Shown piece by piece: positions 39,301 through 50,102 of a stretch of 64,000 nucleotides of DNA. The DNA lies in contig NC_058137.1 of the NCBI RefSeq assembly GCF_011075055.1, positions 16,539,463 to 16,603,462 of the forward strand, read 5' to 3'. This DNA is from Mangifera indica (taxonomy: Eukaryota > Streptophyta > Magnoliopsida > Sapindales > Anacardiaceae). How positions within the stretch are numbered: the first letter of the stretch is position 1; every line of letters begins with the position of its first letter. Below the pieces are notes generated by a model. That model saw only the letters and a program-made list of their open reading frames with translations. It was not told where the DNA came from and searched no databases. The translations under genes and the position numbers were made by a program.

Positions 39301-42300
39301 TGCAATAACATTTTTGACATTGCAACACATTTATCAACAGAAAAATAATTTGAGGAAAATATTTACATCAGAGGAATGGACACACAGTAGATGGGCAGAG
39401 GAATCAATTGGAAAAAGAACTACATCATTGGTCATCCAGTCTACAATATGAAATAATATCCCTTATATTTTGAAGCTATTTGGTCCTCTTGTTGGAGTGT
39501 TCCATTTAGTTGATGGTGAAAGAAAAATTGCAATGGGATATATATATGAGGCTATGGTAAGGGTTAAAGAAACAACTATAAAATCTTTCAAAGAAGATGA
39601 AAAACATAAGTATGAACATGTACTTGAGATGACTAATCGTAGATGGGATTGCTAGCTTCATCACCCATTGAACATAGCAAGGTATTATTTAAATCCCAAA
39701 TTCTATTACGCTAACCCTGATAGGATGGAAGTAGATACTAAGGTCATAAATGGTTTGTATAAATGCTTGCAAAGATTGGTCCCAACCACGGATGAGCAAG
39801 ATAAAATCAGTGATGAGTTATCCTTGTATAGGAGAGGTGGAGGTTTATTTGGGATAAATCTCGTTGTCAAACATAAAGAAACAAAATCACCAGCTGAGTG
39901 GTGGAATGTTTATGGATCGAGTTGTCCACATTTGCAAAAATTTGTTGTCAAAATTTTTAACCTCACATGTAATGCTTATGGCTGTAAAAGGAATTGGGCT
40001 GTGTTTGACCATGTAAGTATTAATTAGTTATACTTACATAATCATTCAATATATATTATCCTACTCTCATTTACTTTTTAATATGTGTACTAATCAATAT
40101 GTATTTCATATATATACAGGTTCATAACAAGAAGAGAAATAAATTAGCACAACAAAGATTAAATAATTTAGTCTTTGCAAAATACAATTGAGTATTGTAA
40201 CGTCAACATTCAATTATCGATAGCATAGACCCAATTTTGCTTAATACAATTGATGAAAGTAATGAATGGCTGATGGGGCAAATGGAGGGTGCAAATGACA
40301 TTGATGGTGATGATGAATTGGTGTTTGAAGATGATTCTTTAACATGGGGAAATGTTGCTAGGGCTAGTGAGCTTGACAAACCTATTCATGTTACAAGAGG
40401 TACTACAAGTCCTTGCATTGGTGGGGCTGAACCCACAGCAAAAAAGGCCAAAATCTTTTTTTTTTTTTTAATATAACCATAAGTCAATATCTAAGGAAAA
40501 GGAGGTTTTAGAATACAAGTCCTCAGATGAAAAAGAATGTTTTGATAAAGAAATAGATGAAATCAGAGATGAAAATTTTGATAATAAAAAATAAGATGTG
40601 ACATTCAATGATGAAGATAAATACTTTGATTTCAATTAAAATACATATTTGATAAAAATTTATGTACATTGAAGAGTTTTAACATTCTTTCATGTTTTCA
40701 TATAAAAATCAATTTGTGCTTTTGAGACTTCATCTATAATATTATTCTCTGAAATTTTAGTGATCAGTCTTTATTATATTTTATTTTTATTATTATTTTT
40801 TTATCGCTTTTGGTGCAAAAGCAAAGCTTTCGCTTCTCTTTTTTTGCTTAGGCAATGCAATCCCACATCGCTTTTAGGTGCTTTTCACTTTTAACAACTA
40901 TGAACTACCTGTATTATGATGTTTTCTGGCTTTGTCCCTCGTTTCAGTCAAGGTGACACTATCCTTACAACTTCTTACCTAATCAATTGATTACCTTCAA
41001 AAGTCCATGAATTTTGAACTCCTCTAAATGTTATTTTAACCCATTACCCTTATCTTTGAATACTAAATTCTTTCCCATCGAAAGTATTTGGGTGCATATG
41101 TCCATAACCATAATAACCATCGCCATACATTTTCAATGTAAAGCATTAAAATGTATATTTAATGAATATTTACCAACCCAATGAGAATGCAAATTCTATT
41201 GTCCATCTACCAGCAAATTCTTTGTCACCTGAGATGTCTCTTTTATTGAAGAAAAACCCTACTAACCCAATACTCTTCTTCAGGGTGAGAAATCAAGTGA
41301 ATAGTCACATTAGGATCCTACAATATCATTATTGATTTCTCTTACCTTTCCAAGTCAAGAATCCTCTATCACACACTTAACCAATGGAATTGAACATTCA
41401 CTTACGCCAACTAAAGTCATAACAACTGGAATTGAACTATTACTTGAGTGACTAGAAACCATACCTAAACCCAAACAAATGATTGATTAGAAGCCAAGAT
41501 TCGATCTTGAGAAATCAATTATAGTTTACTCCAAAAGACCTAAGCTAGTTCCTAAGCATTGCCAAACGTCCAAACCAGAGAAAAGTCCTAAGGAGAACCC
41601 ATTAACAACAGCCAATTTGGATCTTCCCATGGCTCCAAAAAAAGTGGTGCAATCATGCACTAAACACTCACTTACCAATTTTATTACATATTTTCAATTG
41701 TCTACCTATTTTAGAGCATTTCCTAAAGTAGTTGATAGAGTAAATATAATAAGGGATGTTTAGGAAGCTTTGAATAATCCAAAGTGGAGTGTAGCAAGTC
41801 ATGAAGAAATGAAAGCCTTAATTGACAATAGTACATAGGATGTGATAGATTTACCTAAAATTAAGAAGACTATATGGTGCAAAGGAGTCTTCACAGTTAA
41901 ATACAAAGTTGATGGCAACATTAAATGGTACAAAGCAAGGTTGGTGGCACATGGATTTACACAAGCCATAATTGGGAGATCATAAAATTTGATATTATAA
42001 ATGTTTTCTTGAATGGTGATCTTAATGAAACATTAATAAGTATACCACCAAGATTTGAAGAAAAAGACAAAATTGGGAGACTTTACAAAACTAAAGAAAA
42101 CACCATTTGGTCGAGAACAATCACCAAGAACATGGTTCAAAAGATTTATAAAAACTAATTATAGTACTAAGATATTTGTATTAATCGTCTATGTAGATGA
42201 TATCATAATTATAGGTGACGACAATACAGAGATAATGAACCTCAAAAAATATTTGAAGATAGAATTCAAAGTTTAAAACCTATGTTCTATGAGATACTTT

Positions 42301-45300
42301 CTCGGAATGGAGATATCAAGGAGCAAAGAAGGGATCTTTATTTCTCAAAAGAAATATACTCTTGACTCCTAAGAGAAATAAGAATGTTAGGGAGTAAACC
42401 AACAAAAATACCTTTGGGCAGAAATTGAAAGTGTAAAAAAGATGTTGCTCCAGTAGAAAAAGGGAGATACCAAAGGTTGATAGGAAAGTTAATCAATTTA
42501 TCTCTTACTCAACCCAATCTTGCTTATTTCGTTAGTGTGGCAAACCAATATATACATTCTCTTACTCAAACACACTTTAATGCAGCCATGCATATTCTAA
42601 AATACTTAAAAGGGACTTATGAGAAGGGATTGCAGTTTCAAAAGAGTGAGAACAAAGAGATAGTTGGCTTTGTTAACGCAAATTGGGCTAGTTCACAACA
42701 AGATAGCCGCTCCACCTCAAGTTTTTGTACAAAACTATGGGGTAATTTAGTAGCTTGGTGAAGCAAAAAGCAGTCCCTGGTTGCCCAACATAGTCTTAAG
42801 GCTCAATTTAGGGCAATTGCTCAAAAAATTTTGAGTTGATATGGTTCAAAGAATCCTTGAGGACTTATAGCTATCTGAGAACAATCCTATTGTTCTCTAT
42901 AGTGCTAGGAAATCTGCTATTAATATAGTGCATAACTCAGTTTAGTATGATGAAATGAAGCAAGTAAGAATGGACATAAATTTTATCAAGAGAAAAATTG
43001 AAAAAGTAAGAATCAAACTAACATACATTCCATCTATAGCATAAGTAACAAACATTTTGACCAAAGTTATACTGGAACCAAATTTTGAATCATTAATACA
43101 CAAGTTGGAAATGATTAGCCATATATTACCAGCTACAGGGGAGTGTTAAAAGATTTGATTCTATTGGAAGATTTGACTCGCACTAATTTTAGAAAATATT
43201 GATTTAGTATATTAGGAAAAGAATAATGGTTATATTGTACCTCCCTTTTCTTTCTTTCATTTAGTTCTTTTTTGTACAGATTGTATTTCTGTAATTTCTA
43301 CAGCATCTTTGTAGAAATTTCCTTAATGGATAAATAGAAAAGTGTGGAAGAAATTATTCAAACCAGAACGGAATTTTCCTATAAAAAACAGAATTTATGC
43401 ATCATGATTCATCTACTTAACCCAGTACAACAATGTTTATACCTATAGTCTAGCACTAAAAAGATCATATTAACTAATAGTCACAGGAGATTAGTCTTAT
43501 TTGAGAGGAAAAGTTACATGTAATTGAGCTAAATACCTATTTGTAGTATGGAACATGTAAGTTTCAAAAAAATCTCATTATAAACTCATAAACTTAGTCA
43601 AACCAGTGAAACATGTGCATAGAATATACCATGCTCCGATGTATTACCATTAGAATTTTAAATAAATAAAATGATGAGGTGTGAAGGAGGTACAATGTGT
43701 TTGTATAATGTAAAATATATGTTAGAACCTCATATTGTGTAGGCTGTAAGGGTCCTTTTAAAGCTCTAGCGATCAAGTCCCGAACTGCAGCTCCTCTACT
43801 AGTATCAGCACACATATTGTGATCCCAAACAAGCTCATGATTGTTATCAGGAATAAGCCACTCAAGCTGTACAATGGCAAGATACGTTTAAGAAAACAAT
43901 TATAGAACCAATGTCATAATAATGAATATTTTCAAAAATGTCATACCTCTCCATCCAAAACAGGGAACCTTGGTGGACGAGGCCTAATCCATTGAGGATT
44001 TAAGCCTTTCAATGAAAGATTTGCCAACAATTCAGTGACAGCCTCGTCTCGATCCCCAACTCCCAGTTTAGGTTTGGCTCCAGTTTGCACATCAAACCTA
44101 AAATGGGACCCTCAATGGCATTATGAACAAAAGAAATAAAAATAAATACAAACCCATTGGAAAAGCTTAAATAGACTCTAAAATATAAGTGAAAAAGAAA
44201 ATAAATGTCTCATAACAGTCTTGCCACCCCGAAAGACGTACTCTGGTGAATTTGCATCACAGCCACGGGGTACATCAGGGTCTGGCAACAGATTTTTCAC
44301 AACAGCATTTCTACACAAAGAATTGTATGGTTCCGAATGTACTTTATCACAATATTGTTGTTGCAACCATTCTCGTTCAGGGAAAGACTGGCAGTAACCA
44401 AATAAAACGAAATATCAACCGATGGGGAAAAAACATAATTTTTAAGAAATATCTTAAGTTATTAGGCCCAAATGAAAAAGGTAAATAGGAACACAATGTC
44501 CATATATATGAAACTTACATGAGATGAAGAATCAAAACCTTTGATGTAGTCAGCAACTGACTGTTTAAGAAACTGATACAAGAGAATAAAATAATTCAGT
44601 AACCCCTTGACAAGAGTTATTAATAGAAAAATAATTAAAATGTTTATGGGCATGACAAAAAAAATGGAAATTACATGTCAAGTTTGTCATCAACTCAACA
44701 TTATACTTAGTCACAATAATCAAACATCATCTGACCAACTAAATAAGTTGAAAGATAAATTGATGCAACTCTAGTGGAGCATTTCAGAAAACTGGAATTC
44801 TTTGGTGCCTGGAGTGCAAAGTCTTAAGAATGTTAGATACATAACCAACAATAAAACTACCATGTTAAAATAATACATTATTGGACAAGAGAAGAATGCA
44901 AATAAATTTACAACTCTATGTAATACCAAGCGAAAAATAAAAATCTAAAAACTCCAATCCACTTCAGTCCCTGCCAATACACCAAGTTTTGATATTCAGG
45001 CATAAACATCTCTGACACATGATCAAAGCTCATGATTCCATGCAATACAATGTATAAATTCTTCAACTCATAAGTTGCTTCTAAATTACACAAAATTCCC
45101 AAACAACACTATTGAAGATATATTCTGTCTAATAAAATTTTTCATAAGTGCATCCCTCATTTGTTTGCAATATGCTCCTAAGTTCCTTTAAAAAGTTTAG
45201 TCACTCCCATAGCAACACAGCATTAGCAACTTTGAAAAAATATCCCTTAACATGATAAATTATAGGCTAATAAAGAAAGTAAAACCTCGTTACTACTACT

Positions 45301-47747
45301 AGAGCTGCCAGAGTTTAACAACTGGAGAATAAATGCCCTCTCATACTTTTCCGCTTCATCATCACATGCAGACTGCAAAAAACACAAATAAATATATACA
45401 TGAAGGGATCACATCATCTATCCAAAAGCAAGAAAAATGGGACATTGTCATGAAAGGACCAACATATTCATACATTTAACATAAACAGACCATGAAAATT
45501 ATGAGAAAATAAATTAAGAAAAATTAAGCGAAACATTAGACACCACTATAATTACACCCAAGCCATACATGGCCTACTCTCCATAAAGCACCAATCAAAG
45601 ATTGATAAACTTACTTAATAGACACTATTACAAAAAATAACAAATTAACTTACATTTACTATTAAAGATATAAATGGGTTTGCAGAATTCTTTTGGGAAG
45701 AATAACCCTGATGTAGAATGGAAAATGCAACTAAACGTTCAGTTGCATTCAGTGCCTTCTTATCCTACAATTTAAATAATCAATTGGTTAGCAAGCTACC
45801 ATAGAAAAACTTATAGTAAGAGGATGATAAGAGAAACAGCAAAAGCATAATAACAACAATAATAAAAACAGAAACTCAACTCTTATATATGACCAACAAA
45901 GAAATGCCAATCCCATACTCATTTGACAGAGATGGAAACAACATTTTTTCAACAATAAACTTAATTTTTAACCAGAACACAGCAAGATCCAACCCCAAAA
46001 AAGTGTGCCTAACTATATTATCTTTATAGATAGAATAAACCAAAAAAATTAAATCTTCTATTTGATATAAGATTTACTCTTTTAGAATGATATCCATCTA
46101 TAAACAGCTTATATTATTTGTTTGGCAAGACCTCTTAAATTTATATTTAAACAACTTTGAACTGAAAAAGAAGCCCATTAAGGGCCTCAAAATCTTTTCC
46201 GATTTTAGAAGGGCATTAGGTGATCAATAATGTTCTTGCAAAAATAAAACATAACCTAAAGAATTCAATAGCTTTTTAAAACGTCATCTGCTAGAAACTG
46301 ATGAAGTAAATAAAATAGCATTAACAATGACACAAAAATTTCATGTTGCAGCTTGTACTTTTTTTCCTTCTACCAGATAGGAGAGGCATATGGGCAGAAA
46401 ATCAGATTAAGGAAAGATATTTCATTGCGAAAAGCAGCAATCTATCAAGTCTTTCCAAGGTTGTACGGGGAGACTATTGACATAATCCTTGTATGCTAAC
46501 ATGGTGAATGTTTGCTTATCTTATTGGGAATGGAACCTTAAATTTTATAAAAATCTAAATGGGAAGATGTATCATCAACGTGCTGAACTCTAGAATTGTG
46601 AGTATTCCTCTAAATGAATTGAAGGAAGTTCAGGAGGTATGACTTCCAACCTATTGGATAAGTTTGTACAAATTGTTTTTCAACAGTCTTGTAGAATCTC
46701 CTACTACAGCTCTTTCGAGACACCATCAAGAGTGATTTAAAAAACTAAAGTTCCTAACAAGGTGATCAGAGTTAGGATGGCTGTAGCTTTGAAAACTATT
46801 AAGACAAACAAAATATTATTCAAAAGAAGCCCTTCCTTTATGTTATTTGCACATTCATTAAAATTGATAGATAAAAGAATTCAAAAGAAAAAAGATTTAC
46901 AAAAGGGTTAGCAACTATTCACACAAAGCTTATGTAGTTGTAGGTCATGACAACTCAAACAATTGAAAAACTAAATCAAGACAAGTAAAAGGAGTTCTGG
47001 AGTAAACAATAATGGGTAGAAGTAGTCCTAACAACAGAAGAAAAGATACAAGACTAATCCAAGCCATAGTTCTGTTATCCTCCCTCATATTATCAATTGA
47101 GATGACTCCTATCAGGTTTAGATGATCAGCAAACTGTAAACCATCTATTCTCAGGTTCCTGCAGAGCTTAATATCCCATCCCCTTCATCCTAACAACAGA
47201 AGCATTATGCCAAGATGAAAGCTTACAAATGTATCGCAAAGACCACAGAAAGCAGCCTTTCACACCCAAAATGATCTCCAAAAATCTTAGCCTTAGCCCA
47301 TTACTCCCACCAACCACACATTGGACAAGACTAAGCCACTATCTACAACAAATTCAGGCAAACCGCCAAAAGCAAAGAACTCGTTATGATATGGTGAACT
47401 TCTCGCCCAGTAGTTCAGTCACTAACAAAAATTTCTATACTCAAGATTTTAATCACATATGAAAATACAAATAAAAACCCTAGCCAAAATGGCTCCAAAA
47501 TTAATATCTCAATAGGTCACAAAATCTTGAAGAATAAGTTGATTCGAAAACCCTAAACAATACAGGAATAACAAAAGCGAGAAGAAAAGTAAATTATTAC
47601 CTCTAGCAAAAGAGAGAGAGAGTAACAAATGGCGAAGTGACGCTGGCGAGAGAATTTGGATATGAAATCGGAGACTATCTCCTCCACCGGCTTTTGGTCC
47701 ACTTTCAGCATTGCGAATAAGTTAACGGATTCTTCATAATTCAACAT
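30387..47747 (-). CDS. CNOT11: CCR4-NOT transcription complex subunit 11 (NOT11/CNOT11)
   Basis: Twelve exons, minus strand: 47601-47747, 45654-45764, 45286-45372, 44519-44572, 44242-44387, 43947-44097, 43729-43866, 33460-33531, 33298-33371, 33051-33192, 30884-30962, 30387-30499 (1314 bp, 437 aa). Every junction is GT-AG and phases close. The N-terminus ([15 protein letters not shown], then [20 protein letters not shown]) matches plant NOT11, as does the C-terminal domain of about residues 279-437 (DUF2363), ending [20 protein letters not shown] proline-rich [15 protein letters not shown] lies in exon 6. Known for the family: the N-terminal part joins the NOT1 scaffold and the C-terminal domain pairs with NOT10, in the cytoplasmic deadenylase complex. 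The Met at 47747 is preferred over an in-frame Met 19 codons upstream because family members start at this point. Intron 7 (33532-43728) is 10.2 kb and full of transposons; it separates the two functional halves of the protein. Confidence 0.92.
30963..33050 (-). other. CNOT11 intron 10, about 2.1 kb, nothing recognised
   Basis: No transposon ends or coding remnants seen. The phrase CTAATTTATTTTAGGT occurs twice near 31867 and 31980. Short open frames on both strands here are not supported by any family match. Confidence 0.5.
33532..36472 (-). other. CNOT11 intron 7, part before the Copia insertion
   Basis: Intronic sequence with no gene. Around 33945-34330 there is a run of GATGA/GTGGT-rich sequence in which AGAGAAGGCAC occurs twice (near 33991 and 34051). 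Otherwise nothing recognisable. Confidence 0.5.
36473..36702 (+). repeat. 5' LTR of the intronic Copia
   Basis: Matches 43144-43368 base for base over most of its length but has lost the TGTTA start, so its left edge is approximate. Confidence 0.7.
36840..37010. repeat. Degenerate tandem repeat in the Copia leader
   Basis: ACCACCTCTGACCCCAGAAA near 36858, ACCACCTCTGACGCAGAAAT near 36938 and CCACTCTGACCTCAGAAACT near 36976, with CTTGCCAG/CTGCCA between them, are imperfect units of an array between the 5' LTR and the coding part. Confidence 0.55.
37560..38340 (+). pseudogene. Copia protease and integrase N-terminal remnant
   Basis: [15 protein letters not shown] near 37633-37677 is the protease motif (normally W-I-x-D-T-G-A-S-x-H; the Gly is Arg here). 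IGSAKELD-like sequence follows near 37940, then CMLVK and THYPIQFIHL-like zinc-binding and linker traces, and [15 protein letters not shown] near 38290-38335 is the start of the integrase core. Stops and frame changes are present. Confidence 0.75.
38373..40900 (+). pseudogene. hAT transposon with DUF659-type transposase remnant
   Basis: 38389-38859 codes a near-continuous part with [19 protein letters not shown] and [18 protein letters not shown], hallmarks of plant DUF659 hAT transposases; the block between NYFF and GDGWTDK is deleted. 38856-39062 continues with [19 protein letters not shown] and IDNASNN. 39088-39655 and 39668-40027 hold the middle, and [15 protein letters not shown] with [14 protein letters not shown] at 39890-40010 is the hAT dimerisation domain. 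Several stops, so inactive. The right end near 40870-40900 has AAAGCG-rich subterminal sequence and TTTTAACAACTA; the left end is not clear because AATGATCACCAGGACATGTTG is duplicated around 38278 and 38338. Confidence 0.85.
40915..41320 (+). pseudogene. Copia integrase C-terminal remnant, resumed after the hAT insertion
   Basis: [29 protein letters not shown] and [14 protein letters not shown] phrases near 41135-41260 correspond to the conserved C-terminal integrase region of Copia. The integrase core between 38340 and this point is lost or displaced by the hAT element. Confidence 0.7.
41750..43110 (+). pseudogene. Copia reverse transcriptase and RNase H remnant
   Basis: [19 protein letters not shown] near 41768, [20 protein letters not shown] near 41879, [16 protein letters not shown] near 41980 and [14 protein letters not shown] near 42180 (YVDD active site intact) mark [20 protein letters not shown] near 42578 and [19 protein letters not shown] near 42662 mark RNase H; the Asp of the usual D-A-D-W-A motif is Asn. 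The end [15 protein letters not shown] near 43093 is typical. Part of RT between about 41950 and 41965 is missing, and stops occur. Confidence 0.85.
43137..43143 (+). other. Polypurine tract before the 3' LTR
   Basis: AGGGGAG sits directly before TGTTAAAAG, the LTR start. This is where plus-strand DNA priming takes place in retrotransposons. Confidence 0.75.
43144..43368 (+). repeat. 3' LTR of the intronic Copia
   Basis: Starts TGTTAAAAGATTTGATTC after the polypurine tract and matches the 5' LTR up to CAAACCAGAA. The exact end and the target duplication could not be fixed. Confidence 0.75.
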
Positions 47748-47937
47748 CTTCTTCCGTACCAGACTTTGCTCCGTATACAGTTTCAGTTTCAGATAGAGCA
47801 CCAAAGCTTACACGACGAGGCGCTGACTGCTAAGAGAGAATGAAAGGCAAGGGGTAGTTCCGTTAACAGTGCTTTGAGAAATCGGCGAACGGGTTATCTC
47901 CTGGGACCAACGTGACTGTCTTTCCATATGACCAATA

Positions 47938-48776
47938 GGCCAAAAGATATTCCCATCCAAGTTTTGTCCTAACCCCGGAGTACCCCTAATAGTTAAAAAA
48001 CTCAAATACTCGTTCATAAACAAACTTTTAAACGAACTTTTGTTAAAATTTTCTGTTAAAGAAAATGATAAAATCATTATTTAATTCTAAAATTTATATT
48101 ATTTTTTCTCTTTGATTTAAAAAGCAAATAATTTTTCTCTAAGATTAGGTTTTAAAAAAGTGATATTTTTCCTCTTTCAAATTTCCTATCAAACGATAAC
48201 CGCTTCCTCCTTTCGGTGTCTTCTCTCTATCTAAAGCTCTCTCTCTCCAACTGATGTCATCTGAATTTGAAAAATCTAGATGAAACTCTTCGTCTAGATG
48301 ATGAAGGCATCGTCCAGAGGAATTGTCATCGTCTAAACAACAACGACACCTCCGGACCAAGGGTTCATCGTCTCAAGCATTTGCCCTTGGTCTGGATGCA
48401 TTGTCATCATCCAAACAATGATAATTTCTCTAACGTCATCTAGACAAAGGGATATCTTTGGATTCCAATTGGAGGGAAAAACTTTGAATGGAGAGAAGGC
48501 GTTGGAGAGAGTCAACATTGAGAGAGAGAGAAAGTAATTGTCATTCAACAGAAAATTTGAAAGAGAAAAAAATTACTTTTCAAAACTTAATCTTGGAGGA
48601 AATGATATGAATTTTTAAGATTTTAGAGTTTAATCGTAAAATAACGATTTTATTTTTTTCTCTAATAAAAAATTTTAACAAAAATTAATTCATCGATAGA
48701 TACTTAAACTTTTTAACTATTATGAATATATTTTTGAGTTTATGCTAAAACTTGGGTGCGAAATAGACCTTTGCCG
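47938..48776. mobile_element. Foldback Mutator-like element, copy 4, 190 bp upstream of CNOT11
   Basis: Left end GGCCAAAAGATATTCCCATC and right end CTTGGGTGCGAAATAGACC match the family. TGACCAATA at 47929-47937 and TAACCAACA at 48777-48785 agree at 7 of 9 positions, a worn 9-bp duplication. Arms pair across the element and the centre (48270-48430) repeats GTCTAGATGATGAAGG, GTCATCGTCTAAAC and CATCTAGACAAAGG-like units. It is non-coding. The CNOT11 ATG is at 47747, so the native promoter between the gene and this element can be at most about 190 bp including the 5' leader. Confidence 0.78.
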
Positions 48777-48785
48777 TAACCAACA

Positions 48786-49569
48786 TTAAGTCTACTCGTC
48801 AGCGCCGTGCTGTAAGAATCTATTTAAGTGGATCAGATTTTTTTATTAAGTAAACTACCTTAATTGAGTCTAACAAAATATCCATTTTGCCCTTATTTAT
48901 GATCTATAATTTCAAGATTCATAACCATTGAAAGATTTTTTTCATCCACAATTACGCCTAAACAGTTAAATTTTTTTTTTAAAAAAACTCTAAAAACAAA
49001 ATCATTTTAATCTAAGTAAACATCTTATTGGGTTATTTTTTGTAAGAATTATAACCAAAATTTTAAATAGAAATAGTTTACACTCTTCTTTTTTCACTAT
49101 TAACCTATATTTTTTAGTTTTATCTTAATTATTGTTATTAATTTGACTTATGAGTATAATTTTTAACTTCGTTTATATATTCTAAAGTTAAATTTTATAT
49201 AAAATATGTGAAATTCTTAAGTAAAAATGATAGGGGTGATCGATTTAACATCAATATTTTGTCAATTCTTAATTAATCTTAATTTTAAAGAATAATTTAT
49301 TTACTTCAAATCTATATTAATATGAAAAATTGATTTTATATTGAATTATAATTTAGGAAAAAAAATCATAAGAAACTAAGGGCAAGAGTGTTCTAGGCAG
49401 GGTAGGCAGGATTGATGCAAATGGGATAAAATGAAATTTTTTAATTTTTGGAATTTATTTGAAATATATAAAAATTAAAGGGCTTTTGATATTTTAGAAA
49501 TATATTTCATCATGAAAAGTGTGGTGAATATGCAGAGATATTTCATCACTGTATATTTGTATGCTTTGG
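48786..49569. other. AT-rich intergenic stretch, no gene seen
   Basis: Simple AT-rich sequence between a MULE and a hAT element. Nothing recognised. Confidence 0.5.
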
Positions 49570-50102
49570 CAGAGGTATCAATGGGCCATGCTTGGCCGGC
49601 TCCAGCTCGGCCCATCGAGCAACGGGTTGGGCTCCCCTCGAGACCCAAACAGTAATCGGCCTTCAAGGCGAGCCGACTCATTGATATATAAAGGTCTAAG
49701 GTCTGACCCATATAATAATAGGCATTAATTAGGCTAGGTTAGGCCTTAATTGAGTCAGACTTTAATTGGGCTGGGTTGGGCTTTAATCGGGCTGAGCCAA
49801 CTCATTTAAATAATAATTTTTAACAAATTTTTAATTAAAATTTTTAAATACAAATTATTTTTGAATTATTAAAACCGAAGGCAGTACCTCAAATATTTTA
49901 TTTATAATTTCTCACTTATGATAGAAGAATATCATGGTTACATGATAAAAAATATTATAAATTGATAACATAGTACAAATAAATTAATTTATATATTATA
50001 TAAATTATAAAACATCAATAAAATATATATATATAATATACAACATTTGTCTATTCATCTTCTACATCTAATTTTTTTAATTCTTCAAAGATATATTTTT
50101 CC

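Larger units (their letters stand above)
36473..43368 (+). mobile_element. Decayed Copia retrotransposon in CNOT11 intron 7, carrying a hAT element
   Basis: LTR-like segments at about 36473-36702 and 43144-43368 share AATATATTAGGAAAAGAATAA-like and TTTTGTACAGATTGTATTTC phrases and AAGAAATTATTCAAA near the end. Between them, in plus-strand order, lie protease, integrase, reverse transcriptase and RNase H remnants, the order expected for Copia. A hAT transposon interrupts the integrase part. The element is opposite in orientation to the host gene and contains many stops. Confidence 0.85.

Noticed and set aside
48145..48548. Minus-strand frames upstream of CNOT11
   Set aside because: Inside the centre of MULE copy 4; repeated GTCTAGATGA units, no homology.
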